NCBI GenBank assembly: GCA_947453625.1
Contig: CANGHK010000035.1
Location: forward strand, 1-53,505
Direction of reading: 5' to 3'
Length of the DNA stretch: 53,505 bases
Origin: Burkholderiales bacterium
GTDB lineage: Bacteria; Pseudomonadota; Gammaproteobacteria; Burkholderiales; Burkholderiaceae_C
Made by a program: the position numbers and the translations under genes. The notes below the pieces were generated by a model that was given only the letters and a program-made list of their open reading frames with translations, was not told the DNA's origin and searched no databases. This document shows positions 43,938 through 53,505 of the stretch, piece after piece (the stretch's first letter is position 1; every line of letters starts with the position of its first letter).

Positions 43938-44915
43938 TCAGGCGATGCGCACCACCACCCGGCCGCGCACCTGGCCGTCCATCAAGGCCTGGGCCTTGGC
44001 GACGGCGCCCTCCAGCGGCACCTCGTCGATCATGTGTTCGAGCTTGCTCAGGTCGAGGTCGCGGGCCAGGCGGTCCCAGGCGCGCTGGCGCAGCGCCCGC
44101 GGCGCCATCACCGAATCGATGCCGATCAGGCTGACGCCACGCAGGATGAAGGGCATCACGCTGGTCGGCAGGTCCATGCCCTGGGCCAGGCCGCAGGCGG
44201 CCACCGTGCCGCCGTAGCGGGTTTGCGCCAGCGCATTGGCCAGGGTGTGTGAGCCCACCGCGTCGACCACGCCGGCCCAGCGCTCTTTCTGGAACGGCTT
44301 GCCCGGCTGGGCCAGAGCGGCGCGGTCGATGATGGCCGCAGCCCCCAGTTGGCGCAGGTAGGCCTCTTCAGACGCCTTGCCGGTGGACGCCACCACGGTA
44401 TAGCCCAGCCTGGACAGCAGCGCCACGGCCACGCTGCCCACGCCGCCGGTCGCACCGGTCACCAGCACCTCGCCCGCGCCGGGTTCGACGCCGCTGTCCT
44501 CCAGCGCCATCACGCACAGCATCGCGGTGTAGCCGGCGGTGCCTATGGCCATGGCCTGCCGGGGCGTGAAGGCCGCCGGCAGCCTGACCAGCCAGTCGCC
44601 CTTGAGCCGCGCCCGCTCGGCCAGGCAGCCCCAATGGGTTTCACCCACGCCCCAGCCGTTGTGCACGAAGGCGTCACCGGGCTTCCAATCCGGGTGGGTC
44701 GACTCGAGCACCGTGCCCGCGCCGTCGATGCCGGCCACCATGGGCCACTGCCGCACCACCGGGCTGCGGTTGGTGATGGCCAGGCCATCCTTGTAGTTCA
44801 GCGTCGAGTACGCGACCGCCACCGTCACATCGCCGGCAGGCAGGCGGGCCGTATCGACCGATTGGACCGACGCCGAAAAGCTGGGCGCGTTTTCAAGCAA
44901 CAAGGCCTTGAACAT
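43938..44915 (-). CDS. acuI: MDR-family NADPH reductase, acrylyl-CoA reductase (AcuI/YhdH) type
   Basis: A 325-residue medium-chain dehydrogenase/reductase without catalytic zinc. Start MFKALLLENAPSFSASVQSV; YSTLNYKDGLAITN and MVAGIDGAGTVLES are family signatures; the NADPH site is VLVTGATGGVGSVAVALL. The C-terminus has IGIDSVMAPRALRQRAWDRL. AcuI reduces acrylyl-CoA to propionyl-CoA. ATG 44915 has GGAG 9 bp upstream. No other propionate-path gene is adjacent, and its expression is probably independent; 312 bp separate it from soxB. Confidence 0.9.
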   Translation of the reverse strand: MFKALLLENAPSFSASVQSVDTARLPAGDVTVAVAYSTLNYKDGLAITNRSPVVRQWPMVAGIDGAGTVLESTHPDWKPGDAFVHNGWGVGETHWGCLAERARLKGDWLVRLPAAFTPRQAMAIGTAGYTAMLCVMALEDSGVEPGAGEVLVTGATGGVGSVAVALLSRLGYTVVASTGKASEEAYLRQLGAAAIIDRAALAQPGKPFQKERWAGVVDAVGSHTLANALAQTRYGGTVAACGLAQGMDLPTSVMPFILRGVSLIGIDSVMAPRALRQRAWDRLARDLDLSKLEHMIDEVPLEGAVAKAQALMDGQVRGRVVVRIA

Positions 44916-45132
44916 CTTGTTTGTCTCCAAAGACAGGGGCAGTGTGGGACCGGCTGAGCGGGGCCGGCGATAGCGGTCGCAGTGTCGGGCCCGTCGCTGG
45001 TTGGCACGGTCACTGACGCGACTCGGGCGCCTGGCCGAACTCTACCCGCTCAGGCGTGGCGGGCCTCTTGGTGCCGCGAAGCAGTCAGCGCCGGGGGCGT
45101 GGGTCTGGCGGACGTCAGTCTCGAATTCATGA

Positions 45133-45174
45133 TTCCCATTCTGTACAAAGCAGGGTAAATGTTTAGAATGGGAA
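45133..45174. promoter_or_regulatory. inverted-repeat operator of the XRE/AbiEii pair
   Basis: TTCCCATTCT (45133-45142) and AGAATGGGAA (45165-45174) are perfect reverse complements 22 bp apart. The right arm overlaps a TAGAAT -10-like hexamer and ends 5 bp before the ATG at 45180. This fits repression by the adjacent XRE protein. Confidence 0.6.
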
Positions 45175-45179
45175 ACACA

Positions 45180-45665
45180 ATGCCCGCCAAATCCCCTCCG
45201 GTCGGTGAAGTTCTCGCTGCAACACTGCAAGCCATGGGTGGGCGAATCCGCGCCCATCGGCAAGGGCAGAAGGTCAGCGCGACGCTGGCGGCCGAGGCGG
45301 CAGGCCTGTCGCGCGTCACGCTGCACCGCATCGAGCGCGGCGAACCCTCGGTCACCATGGGCGCCTACCTCAGCGCGATCGCCGCGGTCGGCCTTGAACT
45401 GGACCTGAGCGATCCGCGCGCGCCCAAGGCCCCGCCGGCGGCGCTTGCCACAGGCCTGCCGGCCCGTCTGCGTCTGGACGATTACCCGCAGCTCAAGCGC
45501 CTGGCCTGGCAACGCCCTGGCGTCACCGAACTCAGCCCGGCTGACGCACTGAGCCTGTACGAACGCAACTGGCGGCACATTGACCCGGCCGCCCTCGAGC
45601 CGGGCGAGCGCGCGCTGGTGAAGGCGCTGGTCGACCCATTGGGGGGAGGGCGCCTGCTTGTTTGA
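45180..45665 (+). CDS. XRE-family regulator, putative antitoxin
   Basis: A 161-residue protein. The N-terminal HTH is SATLAAEAAGLSRVTLHRIE with RGEPSVTMGAYLSAIAAVGL (about residues 30-72). The C-terminal 80 residues (DDYPQLKRLAWQRPGVTELS, LYERNWRHIDPAALEPGERA) are a domain commonly linked to the following toxin. It overlaps the nucleotidyltransferase gene by 8 bp. ATG 45180 is chosen; an in-frame ATG at 45168 is the alternative. The ribosome site is weak, so the message may be nearly leaderless. It likely represses its own promoter through the inverted repeat upstream. Confidence 0.85.
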   Translation: MPAKSPPVGEVLAATLQAMGGRIRAHRQGQKVSATLAAEAAGLSRVTLHRIERGEPSVTMGAYLSAIAAVGLELDLSDPRAPKAPPAALATGLPARLRLDDYPQLKRLAWQRPGVTELSPADALSLYERNWRHIDPAALEPGERALVKALVDPLGGGRLLV

Positions 45666-46353
45666 ACGTGAACACCATCGCCGCATCGCCAGCGTGCTGC
45701 TGGCGCTGGACGCCGACGCCTTGGCATCCCATGCCTGCCTCTTCGGGGGTGGCACGGCCATGGCGCTGCGCTACGGTGAATACCGCGAGTCTGTCGACAT
45801 CGACTTCCTGGTGTCCCGGGTGGACGGTTACCGGCAGTTGCGCCAGCGGCTGACCGGGCCGGAAGGGATGCGCGCCATCGTCAAGCCTGGCCACGCGCTG
45901 CAACAGGCGCGCGAGATGCGCGCCGACCAGTACGGCATTCGCACCTTGCTTAGGGTGGAAGGTTTCGACATCAAGTTCGAGATCGTGCTCGAAGGCCGCA
46001 TCGAACTCGAAGCCCCGGGTGCCGACGACCGCCTCTGCGGTGTGGCCACCTTGACGCCACTCGACAGGGTCACGAGCAAACTGCTGGCCAATTCCGACCG
46101 CTGGCGTGACGACGCCGTGCTCTGCCGTGACCTCATCGACCTGGCCATGATGGCGCCGCCCAGCAAACTGCTGCAGCGGGCCATCGCCAAGGCGAAGGGC
46201 GCCTATGGGGACAGCGTGGAGGCCGACTTGGCCAAGGCGATCCAAGACTTGAGGGAACGTCCCCACCGCCTGGACCGCTGCATGCTGGACATGCGGATGG
46301 ACACCGTGTCCAAGGCCTTGCTTTGGTCGCGCATCAAGGCATTGGCGCGCTGA
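45658..46353 (+). CDS. AbiEii/AbiGii-type nucleotidyltransferase, putative toxin
   Basis: A 231-residue protein starting with TTG at 45658 (FEREHHRRIASVLLALD). The active site is FGGGTAMALRYGEYRESVDIDFL: GG-T/S plus D-x-D, the nucleotidyltransferase motif, followed by a second Asp/Glu strand (DIKFEIVLEG) and the helical part RDLIDLAMMA. AbiEii proteins are the toxins of type IV toxin-antitoxin and phage-defence pairs with an HTH partner. It overlaps the antitoxin-like gene, so the two are coupled. No third gene accompanies them. Confidence 0.85.
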   Translation: MFEREHHRRIASVLLALDADALASHACLFGGGTAMALRYGEYRESVDIDFLVSRVDGYRQLRQRLTGPEGMRAIVKPGHALQQAREMRADQYGIRTLLRVEGFDIKFEIVLEGRIELEAPGADDRLCGVATLTPLDRVTSKLLANSDRWRDDAVLCRDLIDLAMMAPPSKLLQRAIAKAKGAYGDSVEADLAKAIQDLRERPHRLDRCMLDMRMDTVSKALLWSRIKALAR

Positions 46354-46429
46354 CCTGCGATGCTGGCAGGGCCGACCGGCAGAAGCCGGCCCGTCAAGCA
46401 CGGCCGAGGTGGCCGGGGGCTATAGATGC

Positions 46430-47218
46430 TTACTGGCCCAACACCTGCTTGGCGTAGAGCTTTTGCATGCCGCCCAGCCAGCGGTCGTAGTTCTGGGTCT
46501 TGCCGCGAAGATAAGTCAGCACTTCCGGATGCGGCAGCACCAGGAAGGTCTCGTCGCGCAGCGCCGCCACCACATCGGCGGCCACTTGGGCGGGGCTCAG
46601 CATGCCGTCCACCTCGGCCGATCCGGCGCCACCGGCGGTCATCGCGGTGGCCACGCCCTGCGGACACAGGCACGACACCCGCACGCCGCGCCGGCCATAG
46701 GCCAGGCGCAGCCATTCGGCAAAGGCCACGGCGGCATGCTTGGTGACGGCGTAGGGCGCGCTCTCGACGATGTTGAGCAGGCCGGCCGCCGAGGCGGTGA
46801 CGACGAAGCCGCCCTCGCCGCGCGCCACCATCTCGGGCACCACCGCGCGCGCCGCCCAGACATGGGCCATGCCGTGGATCTGCCACATCTTGTCCCACAG
46901 CGGGTCTTCGACCTCGAAGCCGCCCGAGGCGCCGCCTATGCCGGCGTTGGACAGATAGATGTCGACCTGGCCGAAGCGCTCCCGGGTGGCGGCCACCAGC
47001 GCCTGGATGTCGGCCTCGACGCTGACATCGCAGCGCAGCGCCATCGCGCGCTGCGCGCCGTCGGCATTGATCGCCGCGGCCACGGCTTCGGCCTGTGCCA
47101 ACTGGATGTCGGCCACCACGATGCCGCGCGCGCCGTCGGCGGCAAAGCGTTCGGCCAGCCCGGCGCCTATGCCGCTGGCGCCGCCGGTGATGATGACGAC
47201 CTTGCCTTGAATGTCCAT
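46430..47218 (-). CDS. short-chain dehydrogenase/reductase
   Basis: A 262-residue classical SDR. Cofactor motif is TGGASGIGAGLAERF, with NAGIG at about residue 90; the catalytic Ser lies in VVTASAAGLLN, and Tyr and Lys in APYAVTKHA. It has D at the end of the second strand (VVADIQ), which favours NAD over NADP. It is the last gene in the minus-strand group with enoyl-CoA hydratase and acyl-CoA ligase, 85 bp from the former, suggesting oxidation of a hydroxyacyl-CoA or alcohol. Confidence 0.88.
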   Translation of the reverse strand: MDIQGKVVIITGGASGIGAGLAERFAADGARGIVVADIQLAQAEAVAAAINADGAQRAMALRCDVSVEADIQALVAATRERFGQVDIYLSNAGIGGASGGFEVEDPLWDKMWQIHGMAHVWAARAVVPEMVARGEGGFVVTASAAGLLNIVESAPYAVTKHAAVAFAEWLRLAYGRRGVRVSCLCPQGVATAMTAGGAGSAEVDGMLSPAQVAADVVAALRDETFLVLPHPEVLTYLRGKTQNYDRWLGGMQKLYAKQVLGQ

Positions 47219-47303
47219 GTCGAGTCTCCTGGGTTCAGTGTTTGTTGGTTGATGGAGGGGGTGATTCAGGGGCAGGGCAGGCGGGCCAGGGTTTCAGCCC
47301 ATG

Positions 47304-48140
47304 TCAGCCCATCTCTGGCCTGAGCGGCGCCAGGTCGGCGAACTGTGCCGCCTGGCCGTTTTTCTGCGCGGCCACCGCCAGCGCGATGTCTTGCGGGTCG
47401 AACACGCCGGGCTGCAGCGCGTTCAGGTGGGCGAACGACTCGGCCACCGAGTGGTCGCGCGCGTAGTCGATCATCTCCTTGGTGGCTGCGATGGCCATGG
47501 GCGCCTTGGCGGCGATCTTGTGGGCGACTGCCAGCACGCCCGCCAGCAGGGCCGCGTGGTCGTCGAACAGGCCGTTGACGAAGCCCAGCCGCTCGGCGCG
47601 CTCGGCGCCCAGGCGGTCGCCGGTGTAGGCCAGTTCTCGCATCACCGCCTCGGGGATCTGCCGCGGCATGCGGTTCAAGGTGCCGACGTCGGCCATCATG
47701 CCGATGTTGATCTCCTGGATGCAGAAGTAGGCCTCGCGCGTGCAGTAGCGCAGGCAGCATGCGGTGGTCAGGTCGACACCGCCGCCTATGCAGGCGCCCT
47801 GGATCGCCGCGATGACCGGGAAGCGGGCCTCGGCAATGGCGCTGAAAGACGCCTGCAGCCGCTTCAACTGCTGACGGAACTGCTCGCGCGCGGTGACGTT
47901 GGCGGTGCCCAGCGTGCCCGCCGACTCGAACACCGCCAGGTCCATGCCGGCGCTGAAGTGCCGGCCTACGGACGACAGCACCATCACGCGGGTGCCGCCG
48001 GCCTCGTCCAGCCCGCGCACCAGGCGCGGGAGTTCGGACCAGAACGCGGGCACCATGCTGTTGTGGCGTTCGGGGTGGTTCATCCGGACATGGGCCACGC
48101 CGCCGTCCAGCGAGACATCAAAACACTCCCAATCGTTCAT
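47304..48140 (-). CDS. enoyl-CoA hydratase/isomerase (crotonase)
   Basis: A 278-residue crotonase. The oxyanion hole residues are in SVGRHFSAGMDLAVF and IQGACIGGGVDLTTACCLRY. Acidic residues in REAYFCIQEINIGMMADVGTL resemble the dienoyl-CoA isomerase subgroup (Asp in the second acid position). Start ATG 48140 follows the ligase by 44 bp. It probably acts on the CoA ester made by the ligase. Confidence 0.88.
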   Translation of the reverse strand: MNDWECFDVSLDGGVAHVRMNHPERHNSMVPAFWSELPRLVRGLDEAGGTRVMVLSSVGRHFSAGMDLAVFESAGTLGTANVTAREQFRQQLKRLQASFSAIAEARFPVIAAIQGACIGGGVDLTTACCLRYCTREAYFCIQEINIGMMADVGTLNRMPRQIPEAVMRELAYTGDRLGAERAERLGFVNGLFDDHAALLAGVLAVAHKIAAKAPMAIAATKEMIDYARDHSVAESFAHLNALQPGVFDPQDIALAVAAQKNGQAAQFADLAPLRPEMG

Positions 48141-48184
48141 GCTGTCGAGCTCCAGATTCGAATGGTTTTCGGGGTTCAAGGCGT

Positions 48185-49837
48185 TCAAGCGATGGCCGGC
48201 GCCTGGCCGCCCGAGAACTGCCTGCGCAGCTCGCGCTTGAGCACCTTGCCTGTGGCGTTGCGTGGCAGCGCATCGACGATCGCGATGTCCCGGGGCAGCT
48301 TGAAGCGGGCCAACCGCGCGCCGCAGTGGGCGATCACGCTGTCCCGGTCCAGCCTCTGGCCGGGCTTGAGCACCAGCACGGCCAGTCCGACCTCGCCCCA
48401 TTTGTCGCTGGGCACGCCGATCACCGCGGCCTCGGCCACCTGCGGCAGCTGGTAGAGCACGTTCTCCACCTCGGCCGGGTAGACGTTCTCGCCGCCCGAG
48501 ATGTACATGTCCTTCCAGCGGTCGACGATGTAGAAGAAGCCTTCGTCGTCCTGGCGCGCGGCGTCGCCGGTCTTCAGCCAGCGGCCTTCGAACGCTGCGG
48601 CGGTGGCGTCGGGGCGGTTCCAGTAGCCGGGCGTGATGTTCGGGCCGGCCACCCACAGCTCGCCGATCTCGTTGGCGGCGCAGTCGCCTCCGGCGTCGTT
48701 GACGATTCGCGCCTCGGTGTGCATCAGCACCTTGCCGGTCGAGCCGAGCTTGCGGATCGCGTCGACCGGGTCGAGGAAGATGCAGGCCGGGCTGGTCTCG
48801 GTCATGCCGAAGCCCTGCATCAGCAGCACGCCGCGGTCGGCCCAGGCTTGCAATATCGTCAGCGCGCAGGGCGCGCCGCCCACCCCGGCGCTGCGCAGCC
48901 GCGACAGGTCGGTGGCCGCGAAGTCGGGGTGCTGGGCCATGAACTGGTAGGGCGCCGGCACGCCGAAGAAATGGCTGATGCGCTGGGCCGGGTCGCCTAT
49001 CACCCGCAGCGCCTGGCCGGGGTCGAAGCTGCGCATGATCACCACCGTGCCGCCGGCATGGAGCACCGGGTTGGCATAGCAGTTCAAGCCGCCGGTGTGG
49101 AACAGCGGCAAGATCACCAGCTGCACCGTGTCCTGCCCCACCCCGGCGGGCGTGCCGAGGTTGGCGCAGTTCCAGAAGTTCATGCCGTGGGTGATCATCG
49201 CGCCCTTGGGATGACCGGTGGTGCCCGAGGTGTACATGATGGTGACCACGTCGTCGTGGGTCAGCGCCTCGCGCGGGGCTGGCTTGTCCCGGCAGGCCGC
49301 CAGCGCGGCTTCGTAGGGGTTGGCCTCGGCGGCGGCGCGCTTGTCTATGCACAGCAGGGTCGGGATGCCGCACAGCCGCTGCAACACCTGGGCCGTGTCG
49401 GTGAATTCGACGTCGTGGATCAGCAGCCGCGGCGCGCTGTCCTTGAGGATGTACTCGAGCTCGGGCACCGTCAGCCGCCAGTTCAGCAGCACCGCGATGG
49501 CCCCGCCGCGGCCGCAGGCGAACTGCAGGTCGAAGGTCTCGACGCCGTTGTGCGCCAGCAGGGCGACACGGTCGCCACGGCCCAGGCCCAGCGTGTTCAG
49601 GTAGGCGGCCAGTGTGTCGGCGCGGCGATCCAGATCGGCATAGGACAGGCTGCGCGGCGGTGACAACTCGCGCACCGCCTCCTTGCTTGGCCGGTGCGCC
49701 CGGTGGTGGGCGATCCAGTCGTAGGCCCGCACGGCACCGTGGCCGGCCGGGCGTGCGCTGCGCAACGCGGCCCCGGCCGCCGGGTCGGCCACGAAGGCGG
49801 CGGGATCTTGGGCGTGGGTCGCGGTGGCGGGGTTCAT
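48185..49837 (-). CDS. AMP-dependent acyl-CoA synthetase
   Basis: A 550-residue adenylate-forming ligase. The P-loop motif is IMYTSGTTGHPKGAM, then QGFGMTETSPA, WLKTGDAARQDDEGFFYIVD, RWKDMYISGGENVYPAEVEN, and the catalytic Lys in NATGKVLKRELR near the end. It activates a carboxylic acid to its CoA ester. GAGG precedes ATG 49837. First gene of the group with the crotonase and SDR; the substrate is not predictable from the sequence. Confidence 0.93.
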   Translation of the reverse strand: MNPATATHAQDPAAFVADPAAGAALRSARPAGHGAVRAYDWIAHHRAHRPSKEAVRELSPPRSLSYADLDRRADTLAAYLNTLGLGRGDRVALLAHNGVETFDLQFACGRGGAIAVLLNWRLTVPELEYILKDSAPRLLIHDVEFTDTAQVLQRLCGIPTLLCIDKRAAAEANPYEAALAACRDKPAPREALTHDDVVTIMYTSGTTGHPKGAMITHGMNFWNCANLGTPAGVGQDTVQLVILPLFHTGGLNCYANPVLHAGGTVVIMRSFDPGQALRVIGDPAQRISHFFGVPAPYQFMAQHPDFAATDLSRLRSAGVGGAPCALTILQAWADRGVLLMQGFGMTETSPACIFLDPVDAIRKLGSTGKVLMHTEARIVNDAGGDCAANEIGELWVAGPNITPGYWNRPDATAAAFEGRWLKTGDAARQDDEGFFYIVDRWKDMYISGGENVYPAEVENVLYQLPQVAEAAVIGVPSDKWGEVGLAVLVLKPGQRLDRDSVIAHCGARLARFKLPRDIAIVDALPRNATGKVLKRELRRQFSGGQAPAIA

Positions 49838-50004
49838 CGGCAATCCTCGGTTGGGCCTTGGTGTGATGCCATGGTGGCTTGAGCTGCGGGCAGCGTGCAT
49901 TGTGAGCAGCACCTGGCCCGGCGCCCTGTCCGGGACGCGACTGCCGAGGCTTGCGGCCAGGCGGGCTTTGGCTTGCCGCGTTTGCGCCTGCCCGGCCGCT
50001 GGCG

Positions 50005-50675
<671 letters not shown>

Positions 50676-50679
<4 letters not shown>

Positions 50680-51656
50680 GCCGACCCCTGAAGCGCGAGC
50701 AGGTCAGCCAGCGCCGCCAGCCCGGCCGCCTCGGCCTGCGGCGCGTCGCAGGCGATCACCTGGCGCGCCATGCTGCGCAGCCAGGTCAGCTGGCGCTTGG
50801 CCAACTGGCGGGTGGCGGCGAGGCCTTGTTCGCGCAGCGGCGCCAGGTCGCCGGCCTCCAGCGCGGCCCAGGCCTGGCGGTAGCCCACGCAGCGCAGCGC
50901 CGGCAGTTCGGGCTGCAGGTCGGCGCGTGCGCGCAAGCCCCGCACCTCGTCGACCAGGCCAGCCGCCAGCATCGCGTCGAAGCGCTGCGCGATGCGCAGG
51001 TGCAGCCAGGCGCGCGAGACCGGTTCCAGCGCCAGCAGCGGCAGGGCCAGCCCGGGCGCGCGGTCCTGGCCATGGAACTGGCTCAGCGGCTGGCCGCTGA
51101 CGGCCCAGACCTCGAGCGCGCGCTGGATGCGCTGGGCGTCGGTGGGCGGCAGCCGGGCCGCGGTGACCGGGTCGACGCGGGCCAGTTCGGCGTGCAGCGC
51201 CGGCCAGCCCACGGTGGCGGCGCGGGCGTCGATCGCGGCGCGCACCGCGGGGTCGGCCGCCGGCATGCGGTCCAGGCCCTCGATCAAGGCCTTGAAGTAC
51301 AGCATCGTGCCGCCCACCAGCAGCGCGGTGCGGCCGCGGGCGTTGATCTCGGCGATGCGCTGGCGCGCATCGGCGACGAAGCGCGCTGCCGAATAGGCTT
51401 CGGTCGGCTCCAGGATGTCGATCAGGTGGTGCGGCACGGCGGCGCGGTCGGCGGCGTCGGGCTTGGCGGTGCCGATGTCCAGCCCGCGGTAGATCTGGGC
51501 CGAATCGACGCTGACGATCTCGACCGGCCAGCGCGCGGCGGCGGCCATCGCCAGCGCGCTCTTTCCACTGGCGGTCGGCCCGGCCAGGGCGACCGCCCGC
51601 AACGGTTCTGCGGCCGGCGCCGCCAGAGCGACCGCGCTGAGCGCCGCGTCAGGCAT
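50676..51656 (-). CDS. miaA: tRNA dimethylallyltransferase
   Basis: A 326-residue enzyme adding a dimethylallyl group to A37 of tRNAs reading U-starting codons. The P-loop is [16 protein letters not shown], then [33 protein letters not shown] and [12 protein letters not shown]; ends [12 protein letters not shown] 51656 is preferred because an upstream ATG at 51674 lies deeper in the Bcr gene. It overlaps the upstream gene by 8 bp and the ABC gene by 4 bp, so three genes are coupled. Confidence 0.95.
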
Positions 51657-52893
51657 GGCCGAGCTTCGCGCCATGGCGGCGCACCAGCGTCCAGGCCACC
51701 AGCACCGTCAGTCCGGCGGCGCTGCCCATGGCCAGTGCGAAGGGCCGCACCGTGCCGTCGAGCATGCGGCCCAGCCACAGGCCGATGGCGAAGGCCAGCA
51801 AGGCCGTGACGAAGCCGGCCAGCGCCGACGTCAGGCCGGCGGCCTGCGGGAAAGGCCCCACCGCGCCGGCCTGGCCGCAGGGCATGTGAACGCCATGGCC
51901 TATCGCGTAAAGCCAGGTCGGGACCATCACCGCGATCACCGAACGCGCGTCGGTGATGGCCAGCAGCGCCATCGCCACGCAGGCCGCCAGCGTGAACCAG
52001 GCCGCCCGCTGCACCGCGCCGACCAGCCCGAGGCGCGGGATCCAGCGCCGGCACAGCAGCGTGCCGCTGATGTAGGCCACCGAGCAACTGCTCATCACCA
52101 GACCGGCCCGGCCCGGTGCCAGGCCCAGCACGCCTATCAGCACGAACCCAGAGCTGGCCAGAAAGATGAACAGCCCGCCGTAGCTGCAGGCCACCAGCGC
52201 GGCCCAGGCGCGGAAGCCAGGATGGCGCAGGATGGCGCCCATCTGGCGCAGCAGCGGCCGCAACTGGGTGGCCTCGGGCCGCCTGTGGCGCGCGGTCTCG
52301 GGCAGGCGCAGCGCGATGAAGACGGCCAGCGCCGCCCCGACCACGCCCATCGCCGCCACCGCGGCGCGCCAGCCCAGCGCCGACACCAGCAACCCGCCCA
52401 GCGCCGGGCTGGCGATCGCCAGCCCGCCCAGGCCGGTCAGCGCGCGGGCCATCACCATCGCGCCTTCCTGCGGCTCGTAGAGGTCGCGCACCATCGCGCG
52501 GGCGCAGACCACCGCCGCCGACATCGCCGCGCCCTGCAGCGCGCGCCAGACCACCACCGCCATCACCTGCTGGGCGTTGGCCGCGCCGACGCTGGCCGCC
52601 ACATACAGCGCCAGGCCGAGCAGCAGCACCGGGCGCCGGCCCATGCGGTCGGCCACCGGGCCCCAGACCAGCTGGGCCAGGCCGAAGGCCAGGATCAGCG
52701 CCGACATCGTCAGCTGCACCGACGCCATGCCGGCCCGCAGGTCGGCCGCCAGCGCCGGCAGCGCCGGCAGCATCAGGTCGGTGGTCACCGGCTGCAAGCC
52801 CAGCAGCAAGGCCAGCACCAGCGCGGCAAAGGCGGGCGACAGCCGGGGCGCGGGGACCCCCGCCGGCCCCGCTGCCGCCAGGGGCGTGCCCAT
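51649..52893 (-). CDS. Bcr/CflA-type multidrug efflux MFS transporter
   Basis: A 414-residue 12-helix major facilitator. It has [20 protein letters not shown] in the first helix pair, and the A-like motif [17 protein letters not shown] between TM2 and TM3; the drug-efflux motif C region [20 protein letters not shown] (here [10 protein letters not shown]) is present. Exports drugs or metabolites across the inner membrane. Shares a base with the pseudouridine synthase stop (TGATG) and its end overlaps miaA. Confidence 0.9.
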   Translation of the reverse strand: MGTPLAAAGPAGVPAPRLSPAFAALVLALLLGLQPVTTDLMLPALPALAADLRAGMASVQLTMSALILAFGLAQLVWGPVADRMGRRPVLLLGLALYVAASVGAANAQQVMAVVVWRALQGAAMSAAVVCARAMVRDLYEPQEGAMVMARALTGLGGLAIASPALGGLLVSALGWRAAVAAMGVVGAALAVFIALRLPETARHRRPEATQLRPLLRQMGAILRHPGFRAWAALVACSYGGLFIFLASSGFVLIGVLGLAPGRAGLVMSSCSVAYISGTLLCRRWIPRLGLVGAVQRAAWFTLAACVAMALLAITDARSVIAVMVPTWLYAIGHGVHMPCGQAGAVGPFPQAAGLTSALAGFVTALLAFAIGLWLGRMLDGTVRPFALAMGSAAGLTVLVAWTLVRRHGAKLGHA

Positions 52894-53505
52894 CAGAAGC
52901 GCTCGTCGGGGCGCAGGTAGCGCCACTGTCCGACCGGCAGCTTGCCCAGCACCACGCTGCCTATGCGCACCCGTTTCAGGCCCAGCACCTCGAGCCCGAC
53001 CTGCTCGCACATGCGGCGGATCTGGCGTTTGCGGCCCTCGCGCAGCACGAAGCGCAGCTGGTCCTCGTTGGCCCAGCTGACGCGGGCCGGTTTCAGGCGC
53101 TTGCCGTCCAGCTCCAGCCCGTTCTGCAGCAAGCGCATGTTCTCGGGCGGGAAGGGCAGGTCGTGCTCATCGGCGCGCTGCGGTTGCACCCGCACCAGGT
53201 ATTCCTTCTCGACGTTGCTGTCCTCGCCGATCAGCTGCTTGGCGATGCGGCCGTCCTGCGTCAGCACCAGCAGGCCGGTGGAATCGATGTCGAGCCGGCC
53301 GGCCGGCGCCAGGCCGCGCACATGGCCGTGGTGGAAGCGCAGCGGCGTCTTGTCCTCGGCCCAGCGGTTGGCGGCCGAAAACAGCACCGACGCCGGCTGG
53401 TAGCCGTCCTCGGCCTGGCCCGACACATAGCCCATGGGCTTGTGCAGCAGCACGGTGACGCGCTGGGCCTGCTGCTGGCGCGCCAGCGGGTCGACTTCGA
53501 TCACG
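52893..53505 (-). CDS. RluF-type rRNA pseudouridine synthase, partial
   Basis: At least 203 residues; the frame runs through the right edge, so the N-terminal S4 domain is missing. The catalytic Asp motif is PAGRLDIDSTGLLVLT, then KEYLVRV, REGRKRQIRRMCEQVGLEVL and LPVGQWRYL, the last matching RluF. A GTG at the edge is probably internal. It isomerises a uridine of 23S rRNA. Its stop codon overlaps the Bcr start. Confidence 0.88.
   Translation of the reverse strand, partial: VIEVDPLARQQQAQRVTVLLHKPMGYVSGQAEDGYQPASVLFSAANRWAEDKTPLRFHHGHVRGLAPAGRLDIDSTGLLVLTQDGRIAKQLIGEDSNVEKEYLVRVQPQRADEHDLPFPPENMRLLQNGLELDGKRLKPARVSWANEDQLRFVLREGRKRQIRRMCEQVGLEVLGLKRVRIGSVVLGKLPVGQWRYLRPDERF

Overview
The window is high-GC, gene-dense bacterial chromosome. 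Gene content and order point to a betaproteobacterium of the order Burkholderiales, perhaps the Rubrivivax/Leptothrix/Ideonella neighbourhood: clpS-clpA, a UspA/second-GroEL/phosphoribosyltransferase/PRPP-synthase-like stress set, nag-type salicylate genes with a NagR-like regulator, sox genes and a bufferin operon. The exact genus is inference. Most ORFs on the opposite strand of real genes are GC-driven shadows and are left out.

Layout. 1-376: left end of an IS3-like element abutting a truncated BLUF photoreceptor gene. 525-14137: a stress region with a lipoyl-like protein, a tandem UspA protein, a second GroEL, a phosphoribosyltransferase, a PRPP-synthase-like enzyme, a COG2187 kinase-like protein, a host-attachment-family protein and a DUF2934 protein. 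Its promoters carry five FNR/Anr-like 14-mers, four of them 31-32 bp from a plausible -10 box, which suggests a low-oxygen regulon. Embedded in it, on the minus strand (10530 to 5224), is a tightly overlapping four-gene operon: an extended SDR epimerase, a HAD-UbiA fusion resembling decaprenylphosphoryl-phosphoribose synthases, an exported phosphodiester-glycosidase-like protein and an exported SUMF1-like protein. This looks like an envelope glycan or lipid-linked pentose system. 14186-16321: a polyamine-type ABC transporter with an intact binding protein but potA, potB and potC collapsed into fragments. 16480-18492: bufA-bufB-bufC, a metal-binding modified-peptide (bufferin) operon. 18710-30909: housekeeping genes clpS, clpA, mtfA, lpxH, ppiB, ppiA, a TPR protein, cysS with a strongly structured leader, an AlkA-type glycosylase, accA, tilS and lysC.

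30990-31082 is tRNA-Ser(GCU) with its terminator. 31472-36821 is a salicylate 5-hydroxylase / gentisate dioxygenase operon with a divergent NagR/NahR-like LysR regulator. 36898-39894 holds a double-hotdog thioesterase, two hypothetical membrane or exported proteins and a bicupin. 40008-43625 is soxZAXB, without soxY in the window. An octanucleotide repeat array and a palindromic element follow. Then come an acrylyl-CoA-reductase-type MDR enzyme, an XRE/AbiEii toxin-antitoxin-like pair, an acyl-CoA ligase/enoyl-CoA hydratase/SDR cluster, a LolD-type ABC ATPase, miaA, a Bcr/CflA efflux pump and a partial RluF-type pseudouridine synthase running off the end.

Cross-cutting features are the FNR-like regulon, three short tandem-repeat arrays that each begin at a stop codon, and frequent use of the rare Ile codon ATA before GGC or GAC.
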